Source: JAKVAV01 sp047633195 (lineage in GTDB: Bacteria > Bacteroidota > Bacteroidia > Flavobacteriales_D > Cryomorphaceae). From it: a stretch of 64,000 nucleotides of DNA. Shown here in pieces: positions 24,253 through 32,944 of this stretch (the first letter of the stretch is position 1; the number at the start of each line of letters is the position of its first letter). Below the pieces are notes generated by a model, which was not told the origin of the DNA, made no database searches, and saw only the letters and a list, made by a program, of their open reading frames with translations. Both the position numbers and the translations under genes were made by a program. Location: positions 102,963 through 166,962 of the forward strand of contig JBLIEU010000001.1 in the NCBI GenBank assembly GCA_047633195.1, in the 5' to 3' direction.

Positions 24253-26154
24253 CTATTCTTCATATATCACCTGGAAACCAACATTGACTGATGCAGGTTC
24301 GTATGTATTCAAAGGTGTTGTGCTCATATCATCTTCAAAGATGTCTACTTGTATATTTCCGGTAAATGGAGATTCAAATAGCGCCGTAGCTTCTAGCAAG
24401 GTCGTTGTGCCATCTTCAATCTGCTGAATAACATCAAAGAATGTTTCACCAGCAGGAATCGTAGCTATCATATACTCACCTGATGCAAGATATCCGCGTA
24501 TTTCAATATCCACGCTGCAAGCCCCCCAAAAGTCTAGCGTATCTTCACTACTACCAAAATTGATCAATTGAATACCCAAAGTATAGTCAGTTGTCTCGCT
24601 ACCATCAAGAAAAGCAGTGAAGTCTCCACAACCTTGCTGACCATCAGGAGAAGGGACAAACTCTACCTCGTCGAACTGAAGCTCATTTGTTCCATCCGAA
24701 TAGTTGAAATATTCGACTAGTGCAACACCATCGCACAAAGCTATTTGACCTAAGTCATATGTTGTTGCTGCATCAATGTCATATGAAAGCGTGAAAAGGT
24801 CTCCTTGTACTAGCTCGGCTAAGCTAGAAGGAACAAATTGCAAAACACCTCCACTCATGCAAGGGATCGAAACAGAATATTCTCCCATTTCATCAGTGAC
24901 TAAGTATCCGTCAACTCCAGCATTGGGATCTTCATAAGCTAGAAATACATTTTCCATCGGATCCCCTTCGCAATCAACTATGGTTCCTGAGAGACTCACT
25001 ATCCCAAAGTCGAGAGCTGAAATTTCAACCATAATTTCTCCCAAATCAGTATCTACAGAGTATGGGCCAACTTGTTCTGAGTAAAAAACAGCCTCACAAT
25101 CATAAGCCAATACCTCCAATTCAAGAATTTCATCTGCAGGAACAATGCCGTTGAAAAATCCTTCCGAATCGATCATTGAGCTAGCTGAAGATCCGTTTGG
25201 ACGAGTAAGCTTTACTCGAACATCCGAAAAGGGGAAATCCAATGGTTGAAAGGACACTTCTCCCTCCAACGTTATAGTATTTACAGAGATATCACAGTTC
25301 CAAAAACTGAAATGACTTACCTGACCAACATACGCGTCACCACTTCGTGTGGCCACTCCTTCTTCTTGCCACACCCCCGCAGTCTCGTCAAAGTACCAAA
25401 GTGGAATACTCTCTGGTGCCGTGGAAGAGTGTGTCTCGGGCAATGGGATCGTAAGCGTTGCTTTTCTTCCACCTGCGAGTTGTAGTTTCTGCCCATTGAC
25501 TGCCGTGAGTTCCACACCAACCATACCGTAAGTGATCATCCCAACGGCTTCACCGTCATCGTCAACTGCCGCAAGTGAACCGGGCATGTATGACATGAGA
25601 CGAGTATCGGAAGGATCGAGATAGGTCGAAGCGACCAATACCTCTCCAGAGTATGGTTGACCACTGGTTGTAACTAACTCCCCTGCAGGAAAAGAAACTG
25701 TTGGACCACCTGAAACATTTATGACCCCTCCAGAAGAGGTAGAGAAAAAGCCGTTGACCACTTTCTGAATCATCGCGATATCGACGTAGTTGGTTTGACT
25801 CGTTCTCGGCTTAAGAGCCCGATACTGATCAAACATGCCGTTGTACTCCACTTTGATGAGAGCATAGCTATCATCAACAGCGGCATCTTCAAGTTGGTAA
25901 AATCCTTGCGCATTGGTAAAGGCTACTGAACCGCCAGCACTAACGGATGCACCTGCTATTGGGGAACCTTGTTGATTGCTTATTCTACCTCTAAAATCTG
26001 CGCCAACCGTCTGACCTGATGTATGAGAATTTTCCACGAACCCAACGGGGTTACCCGAGGCGGAAATGTTATCCATTTCGTCTTTGTCATCGTCACACGA
26101 GAAAAAGACAAGGGCAGCTAGGAAGTAAATAATCGATAGTTTCTTTGATTTCAT
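24253..26154 (-). CDS. surface lipoprotein with carboxypeptidase-regulatory-like domain
   Basis: A 633-residue lipoprotein. The signal peptide ends at a lipobox (LVFFSC) and the Cys is followed by DDDKDE, an acidic run like the Bacteroidota lipoprotein export signal that sends proteins to the cell surface. Residues ~50-120 form a carboxypeptidase-regulatory/CNA-B-like beta domain (GRISNQQGSPIAGASVSAGGSVAFTNAQGFYQLED). The rest consists of beta-rich segments with a second regulatory-like domain near 385-440 (SGTIVDCEGDPMENVFLAYED). No catalytic motif was recognised; adhesion or scaffold roles are guesses. Confidence 0.7.
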   Translation of the reverse strand: MKSKKLSIIYFLAALVFFSCDDDKDEMDNISASGNPVGFVENSHTSGQTVGADFRGRISNQQGSPIAGASVSAGGSVAFTNAQGFYQLEDAAVDDSYALIKVEYNGMFDQYRALKPRTSQTNYVDIAMIQKVVNGFFSTSSGGVINVSGGPTVSFPAGELVTTSGQPYSGEVLVASTYLDPSDTRLMSYMPGSLAAVDDDGEAVGMITYGMVGVELTAVNGQKLQLAGGRKATLTIPLPETHSSTAPESIPLWYFDETAGVWQEEGVATRSGDAYVGQVSHFSFWNCDISVNTITLEGEVSFQPLDFPFSDVRVKLTRPNGSSASSMIDSEGFFNGIVPADEILELEVLAYDCEAVFYSEQVGPYSVDTDLGEIMVEISALDFGIVSLSGTIVDCEGDPMENVFLAYEDPNAGVDGYLVTDEMGEYSVSIPCMSGGVLQFVPSSLAELVQGDLFTLSYDIDAATTYDLGQIALCDGVALVEYFNYSDGTNELQFDEVEFVPSPDGQQGCGDFTAFLDGSETTDYTLGIQLINFGSSEDTLDFWGACSVDIEIRGYLASGEYMIATIPAGETFFDVIQQIEDGTTTLLEATALFESPFTGNIQVDIFEDDMSTTPLNTYEPASVNVGFQVIYEE

Positions 26155-26306
26155 AAGGGTTATAATTGATTAGATAAGGTGATCTATAGACGGCATCTCT
26201 CAGAAAAAGTTGTACTCAATTACCACAACCGAGCACGGGATATTGATGGGCAAATTATGTGGTGTTCGATTAAGCCACACCACCGTTTCAATCTTAGGGT
26301 AAAAAC

Positions 26307-26314
26307 TATCTTTG
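26307..26314 (+). promoter_or_regulatory. -7 promoter element of the ABC exporter/NeuB operon
   Basis: TATCTTTG matches TAnnTTTG and ends 6 bases before the ATG at 26321. A weak TTTC at 26286-26289 is the only -33 candidate. A GTGGTGT/ACACCAC inverted repeat at 26259-26283 lies just upstream and could be an operator. The element covers the TTG at 26312, excluding it as a start. Confidence 0.6.
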
Positions 26315-26320
26315 CCCCGA

Positions 26321-27163
26321 ATGGAAAGAAGAGTTTATACGCCCCACTCCAACATCCGCAAGCCATGGGTGATGGTGCGCGAAATGGCTCGCGATATCAG
26401 AAAAGGAAATGACCTTGCTAAGCGCCTCACCATCAGGGATATAAAAGCACTTTATCGCCAGAGTTTTCTAGGCATTTTATGGGCATTCATTTTGCCTTTG
26501 GCAAATACGCTGGTTTGGGTTTTCCTAAACAACAGCGGCATCGTTTCCATGGGCGAAACAGACATTCCCTACCCCATCTACGTTTTTTCAGGAACCATGA
26601 TTTGGGCCATTTTCATGGAAAGCATGCAAGCACCCATTGAAAAGACTACCCAAAACAAAAGCATTCTTGCCAAGGTGAATTTTCCGCGGGAAGCATTGAT
26701 CGTTGCAGGTATCTATCAAGGTCTCTTCAATGCGGGAGTAAAGGCAGTCATCCTCATAACCGCTCTGGCTATCATGGGTTATTTCAGTGGATGGACACTC
26801 TTGCTGTTTCCGATAGGAGTGATTTCTTTGGTTCTTGCGGGAACCGCTATTGGTCTTGTGCTTACTCCATTGGGAATGCTCTACACCGACATCAGCAAAG
26901 CCATCCCTCTCGTGATGCAATTCTTAATGTATACGACTCCTGTTGTTTATGCCATTCCAAAAGAAGGTCTCTCTTCACAGATTGTCCGCCACAATCCGAT
27001 CACCCCGCTTATTATGACTACCAGAGATTGGTTGACGGGAATGCAGCCCGAATTCTTAAACGGTTTCCTCTGGATGAATTTGATCGTCGTGGTTTTATTG
27101 GCACTGATGCTGGTGGCATATCGATTGGCTATGCCGATCTTGATCGAACGAATGAACGCTTAA
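26321..27163 (+). CDS. ABC-2 type polysaccharide export permease (Wzm-like)
   Basis: An inner-membrane permease of 280 residues with about six hydrophobic segments and the ABC-2 (Wzm/TagG/KpsM) pattern. It has RDIKALYRQSFLGILWAFILPLANTLVWVFL at the first helix and MYTTPVVYAIPKE near the end. It would pair with the next gene product to move undecaprenyl-linked or lipid-linked polysaccharide across the inner membrane. The ATG at 26321 is chosen because the upstream in-frame TTG lies in the promoter. It is the first gene of a six-gene operon and the ATPase gene starts 1 base after it. Confidence 0.9.
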   Translation: MERRVYTPHSNIRKPWVMVREMARDIRKGNDLAKRLTIRDIKALYRQSFLGILWAFILPLANTLVWVFLNNSGIVSMGETDIPYPIYVFSGTMIWAIFMESMQAPIEKTTQNKSILAKVNFPREALIVAGIYQGLFNAGVKAVILITALAIMGYFSGWTLLLFPIGVISLVLAGTAIGLVLTPLGMLYTDISKAIPLVMQFLMYTTPVVYAIPKEGLSSQIVRHNPITPLIMTTRDWLTGMQPEFLNGFLWMNLIVVVLLALMLVAYRLAMPILIERMNA

Positions 27164-27164
27164 T

Positions 27165-28442
27165 ATGTCGAAGGAAGTTCTGGTAAGAGTTGAGAATGTT
27201 TCCAAGAAGTTTTGCCGCGATCTCAAGACCAGCCTATGGTATGGAGTAAAGGATCTCACAGGAGAATTAATGGGAAGTCGCAAGGGACAATCAGAGCTGA
27301 GACCCAAAGAATTTTGGGCCGTCAAAGATGTCAGCTTCGAATTGCGAAGGGGAGAATGTCTCGGGTTGATTGGTCGCAATGGTGCTGGAAAAAGTACGCT
27401 TTTAAAAATGCTCAACGGCTTGATCAAACCCGACACGGGAAAGATCACTATGGATGGCCGCGTGGGAGCGCTCATCGAACTTGGTTCTGGCTTCAACCCC
27501 ATCCTTACTGGAAGGGAAAACATTTACAACAACGGATCGGTCTTGGGCATCTCCAGAAAGGAGATCGACAAAGTAATCGACGAGATCATCGCGTTCTCTG
27601 AAATTGAGAAGTTCATTGATTCCCCTGTGGCCTATTATAGTTCAGGCATGAAGGTGAGGCTAGGCTTCTCGGTGGCGGTTCACATGAAGCCCGATGTACT
27701 GATTTTGGACGAAGTGCTGGCGGTCGGCGATTCGGGATTCAAGATCAAGTCCTTCAATAAGATCAACGAGATGATGAAGAATGCCGCAGTGATATTCGTG
27801 AGTCATTCCATGCCCAATGTGGCGATCATCTCCAATAAAATATTGCTGATGGAATATGGCCAGATGGAGTTTCATGGCGAAGATGTTTCCACAGGAATCG
27901 ATAAGTACTTCGATCATTTCGGAGGGAATGACCCCAAAGTAGAGTTTGATGAATTCGCCCAAGTTGAAGAAGTAACAGTAGCCTCATCTGAGAAATACCT
28001 CAACTTGGAAGGCATGCCTGCAGTTGATTACCAAGATGACCTGAAAGTAGGGATTCGCGTGAAAGTGGATCCAACAATCGATTGGTTTCACGTCAAAGTA
28101 CAGCTTACCGATAAGGACTTAAAAATCGTGGGAATCTATGACAGTTTCCAGTTTCAGGAACCCATTCAAAACGACAAAGAGATTCACGATTTACTGGCCG
28201 TCATTCCAAACTGTATTTTCATCAACGGCGAGTATAGCGTGACGATATTCATACAGCAGCGAGATATGATTCTCAAGAAGTGGAATCTCCTCGGGCTTTA
28301 CAGATATTGGACTAAATTCAGGGTGAAGGCGAGTGACGCACTGGGGTATGTTCCAGCGGTAGTTTACCTCCCGGGACGAATAGAGTCTTCCAAGGAATTA
28401 GCTGATGGGAAATCGGAAATTAAGAAGGAATCAAATTCATGA
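27165..28442 (+). CDS. ABC transporter ATP-binding protein with Wzt-like C-terminal domain
   Basis: A cytoplasmic ATPase of 425 residues. The nucleotide-binding domain (~1-245) has Walker A GRNGAGKST, the signature YSSGMKVRLGFSVA in place of the LSGGQ core, Walker B VLILDEVLAVGD and the switch His (FVSHSM). Residues ~260-405 form an extra beta-rich C-terminal domain as in Wzt proteins, which in known systems recognises the glycan or its terminal modification. The TylF-like methyltransferase in the operon could provide such a cap (inference). It overlaps the next gene by 4 bases. Confidence 0.92.
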   Translation: MSKEVLVRVENVSKKFCRDLKTSLWYGVKDLTGELMGSRKGQSELRPKEFWAVKDVSFELRRGECLGLIGRNGAGKSTLLKMLNGLIKPDTGKITMDGRVGALIELGSGFNPILTGRENIYNNGSVLGISRKEIDKVIDEIIAFSEIEKFIDSPVAYYSSGMKVRLGFSVAVHMKPDVLILDEVLAVGDSGFKIKSFNKINEMMKNAAVIFVSHSMPNVAIISNKILLMEYGQMEFHGEDVSTGIDKYFDHFGGNDPKVEFDEFAQVEEVTVASSEKYLNLEGMPAVDYQDDLKVGIRVKVDPTIDWFHVKVQLTDKDLKIVGIYDSFQFQEPIQNDKEIHDLLAVIPNCIFINGEYSVTIFIQQRDMILKKWNLLGLYRYWTKFRVKASDALGYVPAVVYLPGRIESSKELADGKSEIKKESNS

Positions 28443-29482
28443 ACGAAACATACTTAATCGGAGAAATTGGTCAAAACCACAACGGCTCCGTGGACATTGC
28501 CAAACTCATTGTCGATGCAGCTTCACGGGAAGTTGAGGAGCAACTCTTCGGGCTTACGCTGAAAGGAATGGACGCGGTGAAGCTTACCAAGCGAGACCTG
28601 AAGTATGAATTGAGCGATTCTCAAATGAGGAGGCCTTACGATACGCCCAACTCTTTTGGCAACACCTACGGTGCACACCGAGAAGTTCTCGAACTCTCTG
28701 ACCAGGAGCACCTGGAAGTTTACAAATACGCTAAGGCATTGGGTCTTGATTTCGTTGAAACGCTTTGCGCTCCGTCATGCACGAGCTTACTTAAACACTT
28801 TTCGCCCGACTACCTCAAAGTAGCTTCACGCGACTTGACAAACCTTCCTCTGCTGGAAGTATTGGCAGAGACTAAACTGCCGATCATCATTTCCACGGGA
28901 ATGGCAGGAGAGAAAGAGCTCGATCAAGCACTGGAAGTGATCTCCAAACAACACGATCGAATTTCCATTTTGCATTGTGTGTCCGAGTACCCAACTCATC
29001 CACGGAATGTGAACTTGAAGACGATCACTTATCTCCAGAAGAAATACCCGAAATACGGAGTGGGTTACAGTGACCACACGGTAGGAATCTCCGTGCCAGT
29101 TGCCGCTGTTGCAATGGGGGCCACAATTATTGAGAAGCACATTACCCTCGACCGAAGAATGAAAGGAACCGATCAACGCGGTTCGCTGGGTCCCGATGGA
29201 CTCAATAGAATGGTTCGAGACATTCGCCTTTTGGAAATGGAGCTGGGTGAAGAGAATATCTTCATCGCTGACGGTGTCCAAGTAGCGAAAGAAAAACTCG
29301 AACGGTCGTTAGCGACGAATCGAAATCTCTCAGCAGGAGAGACGATTACGGCTCGGGACATTCATCTTCTCAGCCCAGGTGATGGCTTTAAGTGGAGTGA
29401 GAAAAGCAGCGTCATTGGCCGAAGAGCCACCACCGCAATTCCTGCAAACGAAGTGATTTATCCCAAAGACTTGCAATCATGA
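28439..29482 (+). CDS. NeuB-family nonulosonate synthase with SAF domain
   Basis: A sialic-acid-synthase-family enzyme of 347 residues, which condenses PEP with a six-carbon (phospho)sugar to a 2-keto-3-deoxy acid. The TIM-barrel half has GEIGQNHNGSVDIAK, KLTKRDL, ISTGMAG, LHCVSEYPT, GYSDHTVGI and the metal-binding EKHITLDR. The C-terminal SAF (antifreeze-like) domain (~285-345) is complete (SLATNRNLSAGETITARDIHLLSPGDG). An unusual stretch (~35-75) carries extra residues between the first strands. Whether the substrate is phosphorylated is unknown; the HAD phosphatase nearby suggests it may be. Confidence 0.9.
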   Translation: MNETYLIGEIGQNHNGSVDIAKLIVDAASREVEEQLFGLTLKGMDAVKLTKRDLKYELSDSQMRRPYDTPNSFGNTYGAHREVLELSDQEHLEVYKYAKALGLDFVETLCAPSCTSLLKHFSPDYLKVASRDLTNLPLLEVLAETKLPIIISTGMAGEKELDQALEVISKQHDRISILHCVSEYPTHPRNVNLKTITYLQKKYPKYGVGYSDHTVGISVPVAAVAMGATIIEKHITLDRRMKGTDQRGSLGPDGLNRMVRDIRLLEMELGEENIFIADGVQVAKEKLERSLATNRNLSAGETITARDIHLLSPGDGFKWSEKSSVIGRRATTAIPANEVIYPKDLQS

Positions 29483-30222
29483 AATTGAGAACTCTGGCTT
29501 CCGACAAGGAAAAAAACAACCGAGAACATCAACAGGAACTCTACTTGAATTCACCCATTCCCGCTGCGGAAAAGGTATCTCAGGTAGGACTTTATCAGCG
29601 TCGACAAGAACTGTCAAAGGTTCTTTTCATGAACGAGATTTACCAGAAGATTGTCGGGACTCATGGTGTAATCATGGAATTTGGAACGCGTTGGGGACAG
29701 AACCTTGCCACATTGAGTAATATGCGCGGCATCTACGAGCCCTTCAATTACAACCGCCGAATAATAGGGTTCGACACTTTCGAAGGTTTTATTGGAGGCC
29801 ACGAAAAGGACGGAAACGACGAATCTATCGAGAAGGGCGCTTTTGGGGTAACCGAAAACTACGCCGACTACCTCAAAGAAGTGCTCGATTGCAACCAGAA
29901 CGAAAGTCCACTCAACCACATCGATAAAATTGAGGTTTGCAAAGGTGACGCCCCGCGAGAGTTGGGCGCTTACTTGAAAAGAAATCCGCAAACCATCATC
30001 GCTTTCGCCTATTTTGATTTTGATCTTTACGCTCCAACGCTCGAATGCTTGAAGCTCATCAAGCCGCATTTGGTTAAAGGTTCGGTAATCGGATTCGACG
30101 AGTTGAACGATCCAGGTTTCCCAGGAGAAACCGCTGCACTTCACGAAGCTTTTGGCTTAAACAATGTTCGTTTAGAGCGAAATCGCTTTTCAGCCATGCA
30201 GTCTTATTTTGTCTTTGAATAA
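29479..30222 (+). CDS. TylF/MycF-like SAM-dependent methyltransferase
   Basis: A 247-residue protein resembling the TylF/macrocin-O-methyltransferase family. The SAM-binding strand reads GVIMEFGTRWGQNLATLSN and IIGFDTFEGFIG follows. FAYFDFDLYAPTLECLKLIKPHL carries the metal-binding Asp cluster, and VIGFDELNDPGFPGETAALHEAF the later motif. In an exporter/nonulosonate operon it most simply O-methylates the sugar or caps the glycan chain (inference). It overlaps both neighbours by 4 and 1 bases. Confidence 0.75.
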   Translation: MKLRTLASDKEKNNREHQQELYLNSPIPAAEKVSQVGLYQRRQELSKVLFMNEIYQKIVGTHGVIMEFGTRWGQNLATLSNMRGIYEPFNYNRRIIGFDTFEGFIGGHEKDGNDESIEKGAFGVTENYADYLKEVLDCNQNESPLNHIDKIEVCKGDAPRELGAYLKRNPQTIIAFAYFDFDLYAPTLECLKLIKPHLVKGSVIGFDELNDPGFPGETAALHEAFGLNNVRLERNRFSAMQSYFVFE

Positions 30223-30752
30223 TGTCTGAGAGCAAAGAGTGTAAATACAAATTGGTACTGACCGACATCGATGGTGTGTGGACCGACGGCGGCATGTACT
30301 ATGACCAAACGGGCAACGAATTCAAGAAGTTCAACACTTACGATAGTGCGGGAGTGCTCTGGTGCAAAATGGCTGGAATCAAAGTGGGAATCCTTACGGG
30401 AGAAGTCACCGATATGGTCAAACGCAGAGCGGACAAACTCAAAGTCGACTACCTTTTTCAAGGAACAAAAAACAAGCTAGAAATCGTCAAAGAGCTCTGT
30501 TCTGAAAACGGAATCAGCCTCGAACAGGTCGCCTACTTGGGTGATGACCTAAACGACATGCAAGTGCTCGAAGCAGTCGGATTGTCAGCGTGTCCATCTT
30601 CCGCTCCGAAATACGTGCAAAAAATCGTCGATAAGGTTCTAATCAAAAAAGGCGGCGAGGGTGCTTTCCGCGAATTTGTGGAAGAACACGTCCTTGCCGA
30701 AAGGCTCGAAGAACTGGTGGCACAAGTAGCCGGCAAAAAACAGAACCAATGA
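30222..30752 (+). CDS. KdsC-like HAD phosphatase
   Basis: A 176-residue C0-type HAD hydrolase. It has motif I LTDIDGVWTDGGMYYDQTGNEFKKFNTYDSAG, motif II ILTGE, the Lys-bearing FQGTKNKLEIVKEL and motif III YLGDDLNDMQVLEAVGLSACP. It resembles KDO-8-phosphate and KDN-9-phosphate phosphatases. Between two NeuB-type genes the likely role is to remove the phosphate from the condensation product, as in the phosphorylated KDN route known in Bacteroides. The start overlaps the methyltransferase stop by one base. Confidence 0.88.
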   Translation: MSESKECKYKLVLTDIDGVWTDGGMYYDQTGNEFKKFNTYDSAGVLWCKMAGIKVGILTGEVTDMVKRRADKLKVDYLFQGTKNKLEIVKELCSENGISLEQVAYLGDDLNDMQVLEAVGLSACPSSAPKYVQKIVDKVLIKKGGEGAFREFVEEHVLAERLEELVAQVAGKKQNQ

Positions 30753-32413
30753 AAATAATTGCAGAGAGTGCCTATAACCATATGGGCAAATTGGATCAAG
30801 CCCTTGGCCTCCTGAAGGCTGCCAAAGAATCGGGAGCCGATTACTTCACCGTGCAAATCATGGATCCGATTTCCTTTTCGGATGTGAACTATTCCAAGCA
30901 CCAGCTCTACATCGACCACAATATTTCTTTTGATGATTGGGTAAAGGTGATCACCACAGGAGACGAAATCGGATTGCTAGTTATTCCTTGCCCCCTCGAC
31001 GAAAAGTCGCTGGCCTTCGTTTTCTCTCACGACATCGACCTCATCAAAGTCCACGCTACAGATCTCACCAACCCTCCTTTTCTCAATAAAATCAAAGATC
31101 GACCACAGACTAAGGTCATTTTAGAGACGCAGGCGGCGACAAATTTTGAGATTCGCTATGCCCTCTCGATCATAGGCGATCAGGTAGAGGCTCTGCTCAC
31201 GGGCTACAGCAATTACCCGACTGAATTGGAGGATCTGAACCTCGACTCTCTCGACTCTTTGAAGAGCGAATATGGCTATCCCGTTGGTTTGGCTGACCAC
31301 TCTCCCACCGTTACCGAGATTCCGCTTATGGCTTTGGCCAAAGGCTGTGCCTATCTAGAAAAGCACATCACCCTTACGCGTAACAACCGCAATTTCGATT
31401 GGCAGGTATCGATCTACCCCGAAGAATTTCGAATCCTTGTGGAGAAAGTGAAGCTCTTCACTAAAGCCCTCGGCAATGGGGTGAAGCACCCCGTAGAGAA
31501 TGAACGACCTCACCGCGATATCCTATACAAAAAGGTATTGCCCGACGGCAGCATCAAACGCGCTGACAATGCGCCGAGCTTTATCGCACATACCATCAAT
31601 GGGTTTTCAATGGATCGGGTTTCCATTGCCATCATCGCAAGATTGAAATCCCAACGCTTACCCAAAAAGGTGCTTGCACCGCTGGGCGAAGAGAAGCTGA
31701 TCGAAGCGCTCTACAACAATATTTCAAAAGCGCACCGACCCAATGACATTCGCCTGGCCACCTCTACCCTGGCTGCCGACGATGAATTGGCCAATCACTG
31801 CGCGGAATTAAATATCCCCGTTTTCCGTGGTCACGCCGATTCGGTTATTGACCGCATGCTAGACTTGGCTTGGGAATCACGATCTGGAATCATTTTAAGG
31901 GTCACAGGGGACAATCCATTTACAAGTCCCGAATTGACTGATGCCATTATCGAATTGGTTCGAAATCAAGATGTGGATTATGCACGTGTCAACAATGTTC
32001 CTTTCGGAATGTCGGCCGAAGCCTTTTCTACCAAATACCTCTGGGATCTCTACCTCCGCATGGAAAACCCAATGGTTTCAGAATACCTGACATGGTTTGT
32101 CCTTCTCGATGAATCCTGTAAAAAAGGCTGCATCGATTTGGAATGGAAAGGAAAAGACTTGAGTCTGAAAAACCTCTCGGTGGACTATCCTCAAGACTTA
32201 GAAGGCTGCCAAAAAGTACTGGAATATGCAGGCAAAATGAAAGTCTCTGATGTCACTCTAGAAGAAGCACTAAGATGTGCTGATTCTCTCTTGAACGACA
32301 AGGAAGATGCCCACATGAAATTACCTGGAGGCACCACGATGCTCATCTCAGAATACTTAGATCAGTGGAAAGAGACAGATTACGCCATAAGGAAGACTCA
32401 CGCAGCGAAATAA
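30749..32413 (+). CDS. fusion: NeuB-type synthase plus SpsF-type cytidylyltransferase
   Basis: A 554-residue bifunctional protein. Residues ~1-275 form a NeuB-like barrel (IIAESAYNHMGKLDQAL, VGLADHSPTVTEI, YLEKHITLTRNNRNFDW) without a SAF domain. Residues ~283-500 form an SpsF/CMP-NeuA-like nucleotidyltransferase (IAIIARLKSQRLPKKVLAPLGEEKLIEAL, ATSTLAADDELANHCAELNIPVFRGH, RVTGDNPFTSPELTDAII). This would make an ulosonic acid and activate it with CMP on one chain. It is the last gene of the operon, overlapping the phosphatase by 4 bases. The SAF loss may reflect a distinct substrate or structural role. Confidence 0.88.
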   Translation: MKIIAESAYNHMGKLDQALGLLKAAKESGADYFTVQIMDPISFSDVNYSKHQLYIDHNISFDDWVKVITTGDEIGLLVIPCPLDEKSLAFVFSHDIDLIKVHATDLTNPPFLNKIKDRPQTKVILETQAATNFEIRYALSIIGDQVEALLTGYSNYPTELEDLNLDSLDSLKSEYGYPVGLADHSPTVTEIPLMALAKGCAYLEKHITLTRNNRNFDWQVSIYPEEFRILVEKVKLFTKALGNGVKHPVENERPHRDILYKKVLPDGSIKRADNAPSFIAHTINGFSMDRVSIAIIARLKSQRLPKKVLAPLGEEKLIEALYNNISKAHRPNDIRLATSTLAADDELANHCAELNIPVFRGHADSVIDRMLDLAWESRSGIILRVTGDNPFTSPELTDAIIELVRNQDVDYARVNNVPFGMSAEAFSTKYLWDLYLRMENPMVSEYLTWFVLLDESCKKGCIDLEWKGKDLSLKNLSVDYPQDLEGCQKVLEYAGKMKVSDVTLEEALRCADSLLNDKEDAHMKLPGGTTMLISEYLDQWKETDYAIRKTHAAK

Positions 32414-32450
32414 TAGAAAATTCTAAGCCAGGAATGAAAAATTTGTAAAT

Positions 32451-32470
32451 TAAGAATTAAGAATCTTTCA
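32451..32470. repeat. left inverted repeat flanking the four-helix-bundle gene
   Basis: This 20-base segment ending GAATCTTTCA matches the reverse complement of 32925-32944 at 18 of 20 positions. The pair brackets a ~450-bp unit holding one small gene. It also includes the AATTAAGAAT word that recurs in other gaps of the window. Confidence 0.6.
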
Positions 32471-32494
32471 GTCTAAACAGACAATCCAATACGG

Positions 32495-32854
32495 CTACTT
32501 TGCTGATTTCTTATTTTGCATGGTCATTAAGATTGAACCGAGAATTCTAAGGATTTCCTCAACTTCTTTAATTCGATCATTGGCTTTAGAGTCTGGCAGC
32601 TGCTTTGAATCCCGAAGAAGTCTCAACCAATATTTGGTTTCTCTGGCCTCTTTGTAAGCAATATTAAGCTTGTAATGAAAGTCTTTTTCAGTATGACCAC
32701 CAATGCCTTCTTCTATGTTCGCACCGATTGAGGTGCCGCTTCTGATAAGCTGTTTGGACAAAATATATTCTTTCTTCTCAATTAGGGAATAACCAACCTC
32801 AATGATTTTTAGCGCAAACGCGTAGCTCTTTTCTTGTAAAATGTTTCTCTTCAT
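32495..32854 (-). CDS. four-helix-bundle protein (S23/IVS-type)
   Basis: A 119-residue all-helical protein of the family first known from 23S rRNA intervening sequences. Marks are SYAFALKIIEVGYSLIEKKEYILSKQLIRSGTSIGANIEEG and DFHYKLNIAYKEARETKYWLRLL. Related Avd proteins serve diversity-generating retroelements, but no reverse transcriptase is present here. It lies on the minus strand, between inverted repeats, and interrupts an otherwise plus-strand polysaccharide locus, which suggests insertion. Function is unknown. Confidence 0.8.
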   Translation of the reverse strand: MKRNILQEKSYAFALKIIEVGYSLIEKKEYILSKQLIRSGTSIGANIEEGIGGHTEKDFHYKLNIAYKEARETKYWLRLLRDSKQLPDSKANDRIKEVEEILRILGSILMTMQNKKSAK

Positions 32855-32924
32855 ACCTTTTCATTTTCCGCTGTTTCGAAATGGAGAGCTCTCACTTTTA
32901 GACACGCCCTCCCAAATTCTTAAT

Positions 32925-32944
32925 TGAAAGATTCTCAATTCTTT
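32925..32944. repeat. right inverted repeat flanking the four-helix-bundle gene
   Basis: This segment starting TGAAAGATTC pairs with 32451-32470 (18 of 20). Its last bases overlap the stop codon of the DUF5996 gene (TAA at 32945-32943). Confidence 0.6.
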
